Under the pieces are notes generated by a model. That model saw only the letters and a list, made by a program, of their open reading frames with translations, was not told the DNA's origin and did no database searches. A stretch of 42,212 nt of DNA, taken from contig CAMNLR010000131.1 of the NCBI GenBank assembly GCA_946543465.1, positions 1 to 42,212 of the forward strand. Direction: 5' to 3'. Position 1 is the first letter of the stretch; every line of letters begins with the position of its first letter. Of this stretch, positions 8,524 through 16,689 are shown one piece after another. The translations under genes and the position numbers were made by a program. This DNA is from CAG-791 sp002390025. Lineage in GTDB: Bacteria; Bacillota; Clostridia; Lachnospirales; Lachnospiraceae.

Positions 8524-10492
8524 TAATAGAAAGAGCGGGTCGAAGCAGCTCCGCTTTCCCACCAACACAAGTCTGATCCTTTTTTTCCTGAGGGGAAGCA
8601 TACTGTATTTTGCCGCGGGCGCAGTCTGTGCCTGCCTGGTGGCCCTCTTTGACCTGATCATCCCCCGCCTGATCCAGTACACCGTCGATGCAGTTATCGG
8701 GGGAAATCTGTCCTCTGTCCCTGTATGGGCGGCCGGCCTGATCGAGGACCTGGGAGGGGTCTCTTTTCTGCGCAGCCATCTGTGGATGGCGGCTGCGGCG
8801 GTCGCAGCGGCTGCCCTGGCAGGAGCCCTGAGCCGCTACGGCTTCAGAGTGAGCAATGAGAAGGGATCGGAGACCTTCCTTGAGAGGACCAGAAATCAGC
8901 TGTTCCGGCAGATCCTGGCCCTTCCCTACTCCTGGCTGGGAGAAAACAGCACGGGGGATATCATTCAGCGGTGCACATCGGACGTCGAGACGATCCGGGT
9001 TTTTGTTTCCGAACAGCTGACCTCCCTCCTGCATGTCTTCATTCTTGTCTTCATGTCTCTGTATTTTATGATCACCATCCAGCCAAAACTGACGGCGGCT
9101 GCGGCGGTCTTTATTCCGATCATGATCATCAGCTCCCTGGTCTTCTACGGGCTGATCGGAAGTGAGTTCGAGACGGTGGACAGCGAGGAGGGACATCTGT
9201 CCGCGATCGCCCAGGAGAATCTGACCGGAGTCCGTGTGGTGCGGACATTCGGCCGGGAAAAATTCGAGAGGGAGCGATTCGAGGCGCAGAACGAGTTCTA
9301 CACAAATCACTGGATCCGACTCATGCGTGTTCTGGCGGCATTCTGGGTCTCCGGAAATGTCATTGCGACTGTCCGCAACATGACTGTTGCCGTATACGGG
9401 GCTGTGCTGTGCGTGGGCAAGGAGCTCACAGCCGGAGGGCTGATCGCCTTTTTGTCCTACAATGCATTGATGTCCCTGCCTGTGCGGCGGATCGGGCGCG
9501 TGATCGCCGATATGTCAAAGACAGGCGTCTCCATGGAGCGCCTGCGCTATATCATGAATGCGGTCCCCGAAAATGCCCCGGAGCAGGGAGAGGCCTGCAA
9601 TCTACAGCGGACAGAGACTGCAGAGGGATCCGGAGACTTGTCCGGGCCGGTACAGGATCCGTACAGCCTGCCGGAGGAGATCCGGTTTGCCCCCATGGAC
9701 CGCGATATCGAATTTTCACATGTGTCCTTCCGCTACAGGGAGGACGCACCGGAGGTCCTCCACGATATTTCCATGAAGATCCGGGCAGGTTCTACAGTGG
9801 GGATCCTGGGCGCCACGGGTGCCGGAAAGTCGACGCTCATGCTGCTTCTGGACCGTATGTGGGAGCTTCCCCCGGAGCAGGGAAGGATCTGTGTCGGAGG
9901 TGTGGATATCAGGAATATTGACCGCGGATGGCTGCGTCAGAACATAGGAATGGTCCTGCAGGAGCCCTATCTGTTCTCGCGGACCCTGGAAGAGAATCTT
10001 GCGATCGCCATGCCGGACAAAAGGGATCCTGAAAACAGCGGCTTTGAGGCTGTGGAACAGAAGGCTGTGCACAGGGACCGGGAGATCCGCCGGGCCGCGC
10101 AGATCGCCTGCCTGGACGAGGCGGTGGAACGCTTCGCGGACGGCTACGATACCTTTGTCGGTGAACGCGGCGTCACCCTCTCGGGCGGACAGAAACAGCG
10201 GGCGGCCATAGCCCAGATGCTGATCCGCCGCACACCGGTCATGATCTTTGATGATTCCCTGTCGGCGGTCGACGCGGAGACAGACGCCCGGATCCGCCGG
10301 GCTCTGCAGGAAAATACGTCGGAGGCAACGGTCATCCTGATCGCACACAGGATCACGACCCTGCGTCATGCGGACGAGATCTTCGTGCTGGAGAAGGGCA
10401 GGATCGCCGAGCACGGAAACCACGATGAACTCATGGCGATGGACGGAATCTACAGACGCGTCTACCAACTGCAGACCGGCGCCGGGGAATGA
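8498..10492 (+). CDS. ABC exporter half-transporter, degenerate-site subunit
   Basis: From the ATG at 8498 the product is 664 residues; GTG 8483 and ATG 8501 are alternatives and none has a clear ribosome site. An N-terminal six-helix ABC-exporter membrane domain (about 30-330) precedes a nucleotide-binding domain with Walker A GATGAGKST (about 438), signature LSGGQKQ (about 561), Walker B MIFDD and D-loop SAVD. The catalytic Walker B glutamate is aspartate, as in the degenerate subunit of heterodimeric exporters such as TM287/288, BmrCD and LmrCD. The partner gene follows after 103 bases. It probably exports drugs, lipids or peptides; the substrate cannot be read. A charged linker of about 30 residues precedes the nucleotide-binding domain. 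Confidence 0.9.
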   Translation: MMKKSTGNDNRKSGSKQLRFPTNTSLILFFLRGSILYFAAGAVCACLVALFDLIIPRLIQYTVDAVIGGNLSSVPVWAAGLIEDLGGVSFLRSHLWMAAAAVAAAALAGALSRYGFRVSNEKGSETFLERTRNQLFRQILALPYSWLGENSTGDIIQRCTSDVETIRVFVSEQLTSLLHVFILVFMSLYFMITIQPKLTAAAAVFIPIMIISSLVFYGLIGSEFETVDSEEGHLSAIAQENLTGVRVVRTFGREKFERERFEAQNEFYTNHWIRLMRVLAAFWVSGNVIATVRNMTVAVYGAVLCVGKELTAGGLIAFLSYNALMSLPVRRIGRVIADMSKTGVSMERLRYIMNAVPENAPEQGEACNLQRTETAEGSGDLSGPVQDPYSLPEEIRFAPMDRDIEFSHVSFRYREDAPEVLHDISMKIRAGSTVGILGATGAGKSTLMLLLDRMWELPPEQGRICVGGVDIRNIDRGWLRQNIGMVLQEPYLFSRTLEENLAIAMPDKRDPENSGFEAVEQKAVHRDREIRRAAQIACLDEAVERFADGYDTFVGERGVTLSGGQKQRAAIAQMLIRRTPVMIFDDSLSAVDAETDARIRRALQENTSEATVILIAHRITTLRHADEIFVLEKGRIAEHGNHDELMAMDGIYRRVYQLQTGAGE

Positions 10493-10524
10493 GCATATTG
10501 CGCCTGGAGCGGCCGGTTTACAGA

Positions 10525-10562
10525 TTCAAAGACTGCTATGCAGTTCAAAGACCGTTATACAG
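10525..10562 (+). repeat. Two 19-bp tandem repeats between exporter genes
   Basis: The unit TTCAAAGACYGYTATRCAG occurs twice in immediate tandem (10525-10543 and 10544-10562), with three transitions between copies. It fills part of the unusually long 103-base gap between the two exporter genes. Confidence 0.7.
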
Positions 10563-10595
10563 TGTTTTATAGATTGAAGAAACTGGTATATAGAT

Positions 10596-12419
10596 ATGCA
10601 GGAAACACAGAAAAAGAAAACGGGGCAGGGCAGGACGCGGCTTTTCGGGATCCCGCTCATCATGCCCTTTATAAGGCCCTACGTGCCCAGAGTGCTGTTC
10701 ATGATCTTCCTGGGAATACTCTCGAGTCTGGCTGACACGATCTATCCCCTGTTCAACAGCTGGGCTCTGGATCATTTTGTGGCAGAGAGGACCCTGGACG
10801 GACTGCCTGTCTTTCTGTTTCTCTATATTTTGCTGATGGTGCTGCAGGAAGCGGACAACTACTACTGCCTCTACCAGTGCGGGAAAGTCGAGGTGGAGAT
10901 CGACAGAGACCTGCGCAATGCGGCCTTTGCTCATCTGCAGACCCTCTCTTTTTCCTATTTTAATCAGAACAGCGTGGGCTATATTCACGCAAGGACCATG
11001 AGCGACACCGAGCGCATCGGTGAACTGATGGCATGGCGCATGATGGATGTCGTCTGGAATGTGTCCTACATCGTCTGCGTGACAGGAGTCATGCTGGCCG
11101 TCAATGTTCGTCTGGCCCTGTATGTGCTGGTCATGGTACCCGCTGCGGCAGTGATCATCCTCTATTTTCAGAAAAAAATCGTGGCGGGAAGCCGGAAGGT
11201 GCGCGAGATCAATTCCCGGATCACGGGAAATTTCAACGAGGGGATCACCGGGATCAGGAGCATCAAGACTCTGCGGATCGAAGAAGTGATGAGGAAGGGC
11301 TTTGAGGAGGAAACAGAAGGCATGCGCAGGACAGCAGTGCGGACGGCCAGACACGGTGCCCTTCTGACTTCCATGATCACTTTTCTGTCCTCCATGGCGC
11401 TGGCACTGGTTCTGTGGCGCGGCGGCGCACTGACAATGGAGGGGGTCATACGGATCGGAACCCTGTCGGTCTTCATGTCCTACGCGGTCGGAATGCTGGA
11501 GCCGGTCCAGGGGATCATCACCTCTCTCTCCGCCCTCATCTCGATCCAGGTCAATATCGAGCGCTTTACAGGCCTGCTCGAAGAGGAGTCGGATGTGCGG
11601 GATACGCCGGAGGTCATTGAAAAGTACGGAGATCATTTTCACGCGAAAAGAGAGAACTGGGAGCCGCTGCGGGGAGATGTGGAGTTTGAAGATGTCTCTT
11701 TCATGTACCCGGACGGAAACGAGCTGGTTCTGGAGCATTTCAATCTCAAGGTGCCGCAGGGGACCAACATCGCGATCGTGGGAGAGACGGGCGCCGGCAA
11801 GTCCACACTGGTGAACCTGGCCTGTCGGTTTTATGAACCGACACAGGGTCGGGTCCTGATCGACGGACGGGATGTCCGGGAGCGCTCGCAGCTGTGGCTG
11901 CACAGCAGCATCGGCTATGTCCTGCAGACACCTTATCTTTCCTCAGGTTCCGTGCGGGACAATCTGCGCTATGGCAGGCCTGACGCCACGGACGAGCAGA
12001 TTCGGGAGGCCCTGCATATGGCTTCGGCAGACTTTGTCGTCGAACGGATGGAAAAAGGTCTCGACAGCGATGTGGGTGAGGGCGGCAGCATGCTCTCGAC
12101 GGGAGAGAAGCAGCTGCTTTCCATCGCGCGGGCGATTCTGGCAGATCCCCGTATCCTGGTGCTGGACGAGGCGACTTCTTCTGTGGACACGGTGACAGAG
12201 CGCGCCATTCAGGACGCCATCGCAGCCGTCATCCGGGGGCGCACCTCCTTCGTGATCGCCCACCGTCTTTCGACGATCGTGGGCGCGGATGTGATCCTGG
12301 CGGTGCGGGACGGGAAGATTCTCGAAAAAGGCACACACCGGGAACTGATGCATCAGAAGGGCTATTATTATCAGCTCTTCACAAGGCAGTACGAGGAAAG
12401 TGTATGGGCAGGCTCCTGA
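10596..12419 (+). CDS. ABC exporter half-transporter, catalytic-site subunit
   Basis: The product is 607 residues. A six-helix membrane domain (about 25-330) is followed by a nucleotide-binding domain with Walker A GETGAGKST (about 396-404), Walker B ILVLDEATSSVD with the catalytic glutamate, and H-loop IAHRLST. Its ABC signature reads LSTGEKQ rather than LSGGQ. This is the expected complement to the Asp-type Walker B of the upstream subunit: together they form one consensus and one degenerate ATP site. The start ATG has only a weak ribosome site. It most likely forms the obligate heterodimer with the upstream product in the plasma membrane. A hairpin ending in T5 follows the gene. Confidence 0.92.
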   Translation: MQETQKKKTGQGRTRLFGIPLIMPFIRPYVPRVLFMIFLGILSSLADTIYPLFNSWALDHFVAERTLDGLPVFLFLYILLMVLQEADNYYCLYQCGKVEVEIDRDLRNAAFAHLQTLSFSYFNQNSVGYIHARTMSDTERIGELMAWRMMDVVWNVSYIVCVTGVMLAVNVRLALYVLVMVPAAAVIILYFQKKIVAGSRKVREINSRITGNFNEGITGIRSIKTLRIEEVMRKGFEEETEGMRRTAVRTARHGALLTSMITFLSSMALALVLWRGGALTMEGVIRIGTLSVFMSYAVGMLEPVQGIITSLSALISIQVNIERFTGLLEEESDVRDTPEVIEKYGDHFHAKRENWEPLRGDVEFEDVSFMYPDGNELVLEHFNLKVPQGTNIAIVGETGAGKSTLVNLACRFYEPTQGRVLIDGRDVRERSQLWLHSSIGYVLQTPYLSSGSVRDNLRYGRPDATDEQIREALHMASADFVVERMEKGLDSDVGEGGSMLSTGEKQLLSIARAILADPRILVLDEATSSVDTVTERAIQDAIAAVIRGRTSFVIAHRLSTIVGADVILAVRDGKILEKGTHRELMHQKGYYYQLFTRQYEESVWAGS

Positions 12420-12504
12420 TGCCGCCTGTGCTGCTGCGGCCTGTGCTGATCCCGCATGCACTGATAGCGGGAGGATATCATTGATAGATAATAGGCCTCA
12501 TATG

Positions 12505-12546
12505 TGGTAAAATATTATTTCACCGCTGCCGGCCGGCTTTTTACCA
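12505..12546 (+). terminator. Hairpin and T-run after exporter operon
   Basis: Outer arms TGGTAAAA (12505-12512) and TTTTACCA (12539-12546) enclose the palindrome GCCGGCCGGC (12528-12537), followed by T5. It is plausible as the terminator of the exporter pair and may act in both directions. Confidence 0.55.
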
Positions 12547-12655
12547 TCAGGTCCCGAAAAGACCCCGGAGGTTTTCTGCTCCGGCTTTCAGAGACGGCAC
12601 CGCATGCTGCGGGCGGATGAATATGAAATTCGTAAAAAACGGAAAGGGGAGATGT

Positions 12656-13165
12656 ATGAGGACACTGTCTTTTGACGGAGGTGTATTTGACGAGGGAAAC
12701 GGCTGGGTATACAGAAGGGTCATGAACTGGACGCTGCCCGGGCTTTTGCTGGGCGTAGTGATGATCGCCCTGATCAACGTCGGGGTATTTCAGACAGGGA
12801 ATGTTCCCGCTATCGTGCCCAGGTTGGTCGCCCTCCTGTCCGTGGTCTACGTCATTCCCTCGATCTTTGCCTTTCCGACAGCCTGGTATCTGTCCACCGG
12901 AAGGACACGGCTCTACAAGAACAGCACGATCGATCTCTATAAAAAGAAAATCGTGTATCACAAGGCGGAAAAGCTTGTGATGAGCAAACCCCGCTATAAC
13001 ATCTACTCTGTGACGCAGCTGCGTAAAGTGGATGTTCAGCGGGGCTGGTATATCCTGCACGGTGCAGTGACAAACGAGACCTCGGGCGGCAGCAGCAGCG
13101 AGCTGAAGATCCCCGTGGCCTTTGACAACATGCATCTGATCCTGGAGAAGGCCCGCTACCATTGA
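12656..13165 (+). CDS. Small membrane protein, two helices plus PH-like domain
   Basis: The product is 169 residues from ATG 12656, which has AAGGGGAG just upstream (short gap); ATG 12617 would add 13 residues. Two hydrophobic segments (about 28-47 and 54-76) precede a polar beta-rich C-terminal half (LYKNSTIDLYKKKIVYHK, WYILHGAV). The layout resembles small bacterial PH-type membrane proteins, but no family was recognised with certainty. It stands alone between the exporter operon and the CYTH gene. A 16-bp tandem repeat begins at its stop codon. Confidence 0.65.
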   Translation: MRTLSFDGGVFDEGNGWVYRRVMNWTLPGLLLGVVMIALINVGVFQTGNVPAIVPRLVALLSVVYVIPSIFAFPTAWYLSTGRTRLYKNSTIDLYKKKIVYHKAEKLVMSKPRYNIYSVTQLRKVDVQRGWYILHGAVTNETSGGSSSELKIPVAFDNMHLILEKARYH

Positions 13166-13203
13166 CAGCGGCTGCCATTGACAGCGGCTGCCGTTGACGG
13201 CGG
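13161..13203 (+). repeat. 16-bp tandem repeat spanning a stop codon
   Basis: ATTGACAGCGGCTGCC occurs at 13161-13176 and exactly again at 13177-13192, followed by a partial diverged copy (GTTGACGGCGG). The first copy contains the TGA stop of the membrane protein gene. It looks like a slippage duplication. Confidence 0.8.
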
Positions 13204-13285
13204 ACCCCCAGGAGAGATTGATCGCGGGAGGACCGGTATTCCTGTTAAAAACTGACAGTCGGAAAATGTCAGGCCTGCCGGCAGC

Positions 13286-13795
13286 TCATGGGCGGAGGCG
13301 GGTGGCGCTCCAGTAGGCGCCCATAGTCTGGCCGGGCTGGCCGGTCACGTCGTCACAAAGGTATTCGGAGAGCCCGAAGTCAGCGGGATTCCAGCTGCGG
13401 GCCTGTTCCTCGGAAGTGTATTCGATCTCCGCATACATGAATTCTGTCTTCATGCCCTCATCGACCAGATTCACCTCCAGAAACAGACCGTCCGGGAGAC
13501 GGTAGGAGCGGCGCAGCTTGGGGATGAGAGGAATGCCGATCAGGTTTTCCAGCTGCGAGAACTGGTCCGGGCTGATGGGAAATTCAATCTCCTCGCGGGC
13601 AAGACCGTCGCGGCTGCCGGCAGATTTAAAGCAGAGGATATGCTCGGTACTTCCTCCTGTCTCCGCTTCTTCGCGGATCCGAACAGTGGGAAATACACTG
13701 ATATATCCCTGGCGCATCATCTGCTCACGCACCAGCGGCAGATCTTCGGATTCCGGCGGCCAGCCTTTTACCATCCATTTACGTTCGATTTCCAT
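13286..13795 (-). CDS. CYTH-domain protein (triphosphate tunnel enzyme family)
   Basis: The product is 169 residues from the ATG at 13795, which follows AAGGAGGAGAT. It opens with MEIERKWMVKG, the ExExK motif that defines CYTH proteins. This family includes class IV adenylate cyclases, thiamine triphosphatases and inorganic tripolyphosphatases, all of which handle triphosphates in a beta-barrel tunnel. Further family features are VRIREEAE (Arg pair), a Lys in LCFKSAG, EIEFPI, RSYRLPDGLFLEVNLVDEG and YAEIEYTSEEQA. The size and sequence fit the short CYTH phosphatase-like group common in Clostridia. The exact substrate is undetermined. It is transcribed divergently from the DUF1624 gene across a segment with an exact 19-bp direct repeat. 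Confidence 0.88.
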   Translation of the reverse strand: MEIERKWMVKGWPPESEDLPLVREQMMRQGYISVFPTVRIREEAETGGSTEHILCFKSAGSRDGLAREEIEFPISPDQFSQLENLIGIPLIPKLRRSYRLPDGLFLEVNLVDEGMKTEFMYAEIEYTSEEQARSWNPADFGLSEYLCDDVTGQPGQTMGAYWSATRLRP

Positions 13796-13871
13796 GTGCC
13801 TGATCTCCTCCTTTTCCGGAACAGGGCCATCCGCAATGTGAGCGGGCTTCCGGGTGCAAACTGCAGAACTT

Positions 13872-13931
13872 CCATATGCGGCGCCTGCAGTTATGTGCAA
13901 TATGCAGGCAATCCATATGCGGCGCCTGCAG
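13872..13931. repeat. Exact 19-bp direct repeat in divergent intergenic region
   Basis: CCATATGCGGCGCCTGCAG occurs at 13872-13890 and 13913-13931, 41 bases apart (about four helical turns). Each copy contains the palindromes GGCGCC and CTGCAG. TGCAGGC at 13903-13909 can pair with GCCTGCA in either copy. The second copy ends eight bases before TATAGT (13939-13944), a possible -10 for the gene at 13973, so it overlaps the expected -35 position. A regulator binding site is the likeliest explanation. Confidence 0.75.
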
Positions 13932-13972
13932 CTACGCGTATAGTTTATCATCCCTTCCGGAAGGAGACAATT

Positions 13973-14893
13973 ATGATTGCGCAATATCAGGATTCGGCTG
14001 AAAAGCCGGGAGCCCTGAAGGGCCGGGGGACAAGACTGGAGACCCTGGACCTGATACGGGGGATCACCCTGGTCAGTATGATCCTTTACCACGGAATGTG
14101 GGATTTTCTATATCTGTCAGAGACGGGCGCTTCCATGACGGCGCTCCGGACCTGGTACGAGGGGCCCGGCGGACATCTCTGGCAGCAGAGTATCTGCCGG
14201 ACTTTTATTCTGCTCTCCGGCTTCTGCGTGCCTTTTTCGCGACGCATCATCTGCCGGGGGCTTGAGGTCAGTGCGGGCGGGATCGCCGTGAGCGCGGTGA
14301 CGATCCTGGCCATGTACGAGGAGAGGGTCATATTTGGAGTCCTGACATTTCTGGGCGCGGCCATGCTGGTCACAGGAGCGGCCGGCCTCTACCTGCCGCC
14401 TTCTGCCCGCCGGGAAAAAGACACCGGGCCCGGCAGGGGCAGACCGGCCGCATGCCTGGCTGTATGTCTGCTGCTGTTCCATGTGACGCGCTGGATCAAT
14501 CTGGGATATCTCCGCCTGGGAGCGTCTGTCCTGCTGGACCTTCCTTCCGTCCTCTATACCTTCGGGAGCGGAAAACTGCCGGGATACCTGCTCACGGGAC
14601 TGGGATTTCCCATGACCGGCTTTTTCTCGACAGATTACTTCTCCTTCATGCCCTGGATCTTCCTTTTCCTGGCAGGTCTTTTTCTGAACCGGCTGCTGCT
14701 GGAAGACAGAAGGAGGCCGGACAAGCGCAGGGCGGAAGAATGCGCAGAGGATGTCGGAAGGGGGAAAGACCCCGCCGGTCATGCTTTTTTTCATCTGCAG
14801 GCACCGGTCCTGAACCTGATCGGCAGACATTCCCTGCCGGTCTATCTGATCCACCAGCCGGTCCTGTATCTGTTGACTGTCATTTTCTTTTAG
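13973..14893 (+). CDS. DUF1624 / heparan-acetyltransferase-like membrane protein
   Basis: The product is 306 residues from ATG 13973, which has GGAAGGAGA upstream. The N-terminal sequence LETLDLIRGITLVSMILYHGMWDF is typical of the DUF1624 branch of the membrane acyltransferase clan: a conserved Asp-x-x-Arg-Gly at the start of helix 1, then a His in it. About seven or eight hydrophobic helices follow, ending in SLPVYLIHQPVLYLL, also characteristic (His in the last helix). Members are thought to move acyl groups across the membrane to sugars, but the substrate here is unknown. It is likely co-transcribed with the VTT-type gene 30 bases downstream. Confidence 0.82.
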   Translation: MIAQYQDSAEKPGALKGRGTRLETLDLIRGITLVSMILYHGMWDFLYLSETGASMTALRTWYEGPGGHLWQQSICRTFILLSGFCVPFSRRIICRGLEVSAGGIAVSAVTILAMYEERVIFGVLTFLGAAMLVTGAAGLYLPPSARREKDTGPGRGRPAACLAVCLLLFHVTRWINLGYLRLGASVLLDLPSVLYTFGSGKLPGYLLTGLGFPMTGFFSTDYFSFMPWIFLFLAGLFLNRLLLEDRRRPDKRRAEECAEDVGRGKDPAGHAFFHLQAPVLNLIGRHSLPVYLIHQPVLYLLTVIFF

Positions 14894-14923
14894 AGGTGCT
14901 TTGGAAAGTCGGAGAACAGACTC

Positions 14924-15631
14924 ATGACACTACTGCATACGCTCTGGCCGAAAATAAAGAGAAGGCTGCCCGCTCTGGCACTGCTGGTACTGACGCTCTT
15001 CTTCATCTGGGCGGCTTACGGTCCGCAGTTTCAGATCCTCCTGCCCATGGTGCGCAGGGGGGACAAGCAGGCTATCGTCGCTTATCTGTCGGGTGAAGAC
15101 GCTGCCGCAGGCATGATCTGTGTCATGCTCCTGTCCGGACTTCAGGTGGCAAGTGTCGTGCTGCCCGGCATAGCGATCCACGTCGCCGCAGGTGTCCTCT
15201 ACAGCTGGTGGAAAGCCTTTCTGCTGTGCTACACGGGTTTTATCCTGGGCAATATGGCTGTCTTTCTGTTTGCCCGGCACATGCGGGAGGAGGGAAGAAC
15301 AGTCAGGATCAATCCGGGACCTACGGCTAAGAAGATCCTGGAAATGCTCAAGGGTACCCCGACCATGCTCGTGGTCATCGTGGTGTATATGGTGCCCGGT
15401 GTCCCGAACGGGATCGTGCCCTATATTGCAGCCAAGAGGAACATGAAGCCGGAGCGGTTTTTTATCGGGACAGCTGTGGGCGGCTGGCTCCAGATCCTTG
15501 CCTCCTGCGTGGCAGGCAGCTTACTCATCCGCGGCAGCATTCTGACAGGTGTACTCGTGATCCTGATCCAGTGGCTGGTGCTGGGCCTGATGCTCTGGAA
15601 GCGGGGCCTGCTCCTGAAATGGCTGACTTAG
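14924..15631 (+). CDS. VTT/TVP38 (DedA-like) membrane protein
   Basis: The product is 235 residues with a basic N-terminus, one helix (about 15-35), then the VTT-type core. A hydrophobic re-entrant stretch ASVVLPGIAIHVAAGVLYSWWKAF is followed by GFILGNMAVFLFAR. After a polar loop come VVYMVPGVPNGIVPYIAA (a proline-rich half-helix typical of the family) and further helices to the C-terminus. VTT/DedA proteins act in membrane lipid homeostasis, and some flip polyprenyl-phosphate or phospholipids; the precise role here is not readable. GGAG precedes the start. It follows the DUF1624 gene directly, so a cell-envelope role for both is plausible. Confidence 0.85.
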   Translation: MTLLHTLWPKIKRRLPALALLVLTLFFIWAAYGPQFQILLPMVRRGDKQAIVAYLSGEDAAAGMICVMLLSGLQVASVVLPGIAIHVAAGVLYSWWKAFLLCYTGFILGNMAVFLFARHMREEGRTVRINPGPTAKKILEMLKGTPTMLVVIVVYMVPGVPNGIVPYIAAKRNMKPERFFIGTAVGGWLQILASCVAGSLLIRGSILTGVLVILIQWLVLGLMLWKRGLLLKWLT

Positions 15632-15673
15632 AGCCTGACAGAGTATTTGAGACGTGCATTTTTGAGAAAAAAG

Positions 15674-15695
15674 TGTATAATAATGGAAATATACA
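15674..15695 (+). promoter_or_regulatory. Candidate promoter / operator for the TetR gene
   Basis: TATAAT at 15676-15681 is a perfect -10 box, though no good -35 sits 17 bases upstream. It overlaps an inverted repeat, TGTATA (15674-15679) and TATACA (15690-15695), spaced by 10 bases. A regulator bound there would block this promoter, which would fit autoregulation by the TetR protein encoded just downstream. Confidence 0.4.
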
Positions 15696-15811
15696 GAAGT
15701 GAGATATAACTAACCCAAGCGGACCTTGCTCCCGATGAGAGGATCCTGCTGTTGATGTCCCGGGCGTATGCAGTCCTGAATGCCGGGACAGAGGGGCATG
15801 GAGGTTGTTTT

Positions 15812-16375
15812 TTGGAGGGGAAACGGAATATAGAGATCGCGCTTGCGCACAGCCTGAAAGACCTGGTCGTCAAAGCGCCTTTTGAAAAAATAACCATCAA
15901 ACAGATCGCGGACGGCGCCGGTGTCATCCGCGTGACTTTTTATAATCATTTTCAGGATAAATATGACCTCCTGGCATGGATCGTCCGCAGTGAAATTCTG
16001 GATCCTGTCCGGATCCTGGTCTCCAACCATATGTACCGGGAGACCCTGGTCCTGATCTTTTCCAATCTGATGCGGGACAGGGAATTCTATATGCGTGCCG
16101 CAAAGATCGAGGGGCAGAACTCTTTTGCGGATATCGTGAATGACTGCGCCTTCCGCATGGTCATGGACCTGTTCCGGGAGCGGGGAACGTCCACGGTCCA
16201 TTCCTCGCATCAGTGGCTGACCATAGAGAATCTGGCCAAGTACTATGCCAACTCGATGAGCTATATCATACTGGAGTGGATCCGGACGGGAATGACAGTT
16301 CCGCCGGAGGAGATGGCGACGATCTACGAATACATCGGCACCCGGTCGATGTGGGATATGCTGGATGAATTCTGA
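15812..16375 (+). CDS. TetR-family transcriptional regulator
   Basis: I place the start at TTG 15812, because ATGGAGG sits seven bases before it and the protein then begins MEGKRNIEIALAHSLKDL, the usual TetR N-terminus. That gives 187 residues. The upstream ATG 15755 and TTG 15752 lack a good ribosome site and would add an atypical tail. The helix-turn-helix is at about residues 28-48 (ITIKQIADGAGVIRVTFYNHF), followed by DKYDLLAW. The C-terminal half resembles the TetR_C_7/8 groups seen in small Firmicutes regulators. A near-perfect 24-bp palindrome lies 68 bases downstream, ahead of the large exported protein gene, which makes that gene the probable target. Confidence 0.87.
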   Translation: MEGKRNIEIALAHSLKDLVVKAPFEKITIKQIADGAGVIRVTFYNHFQDKYDLLAWIVRSEILDPVRILVSNHMYRETLVLIFSNLMRDREFYMRAAKIEGQNSFADIVNDCAFRMVMDLFRERGTSTVHSSHQWLTIENLAKYYANSMSYIILEWIRTGMTVPPEEMATIYEYIGTRSMWDMLDEF

Positions 16376-16443
16376 CCCCGGCAATGATTCTCCCTTCCCT
16401 GGGCATCCCGGACCGGCCTGCCGGTCTGAATGGAGCGGCGGAG

Positions 16444-16467
16444 TATACAAATCCGCGGCTTTGTATA
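16444..16467. promoter_or_regulatory. 24-bp palindromic operator candidate (TetR site)
   Basis: Arms TATACAAA (16444-16451) and TTTGTATA (16460-16467) surround CCGCGG (16453-16458), all about one centre. Eleven of twelve base pairs of the 24-bp site are symmetric. TTGACT (16468-16473) abuts it and TTGCAA lies at 16473-16478, so it sits over a plausible promoter start region; no strong -10 was found. The remainder of the gap to 16689 holds a small CGGGAG/CTCCCG hairpin (16602-16616). Confidence 0.65.
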
Positions 16468-16689
16468 TTGACTTGCAACATGGATTTTGGATTGGATATT
16501 TTCATATCTGATCCTTTTTTTTATATTTATAGACGTTTGAGGAAAGTCCGGAGAGGACTGTCCTTTATTTATGGGAGAAAAAACAGACCGGGATCCCGGG
16601 TCGGGAGAAGCTCCCGGCAGTAGATTTCAAAGAGACAGATCATATAGAAAAACATAAAAATAGAAGGATCATAGTAAGAGGTTCGAATA

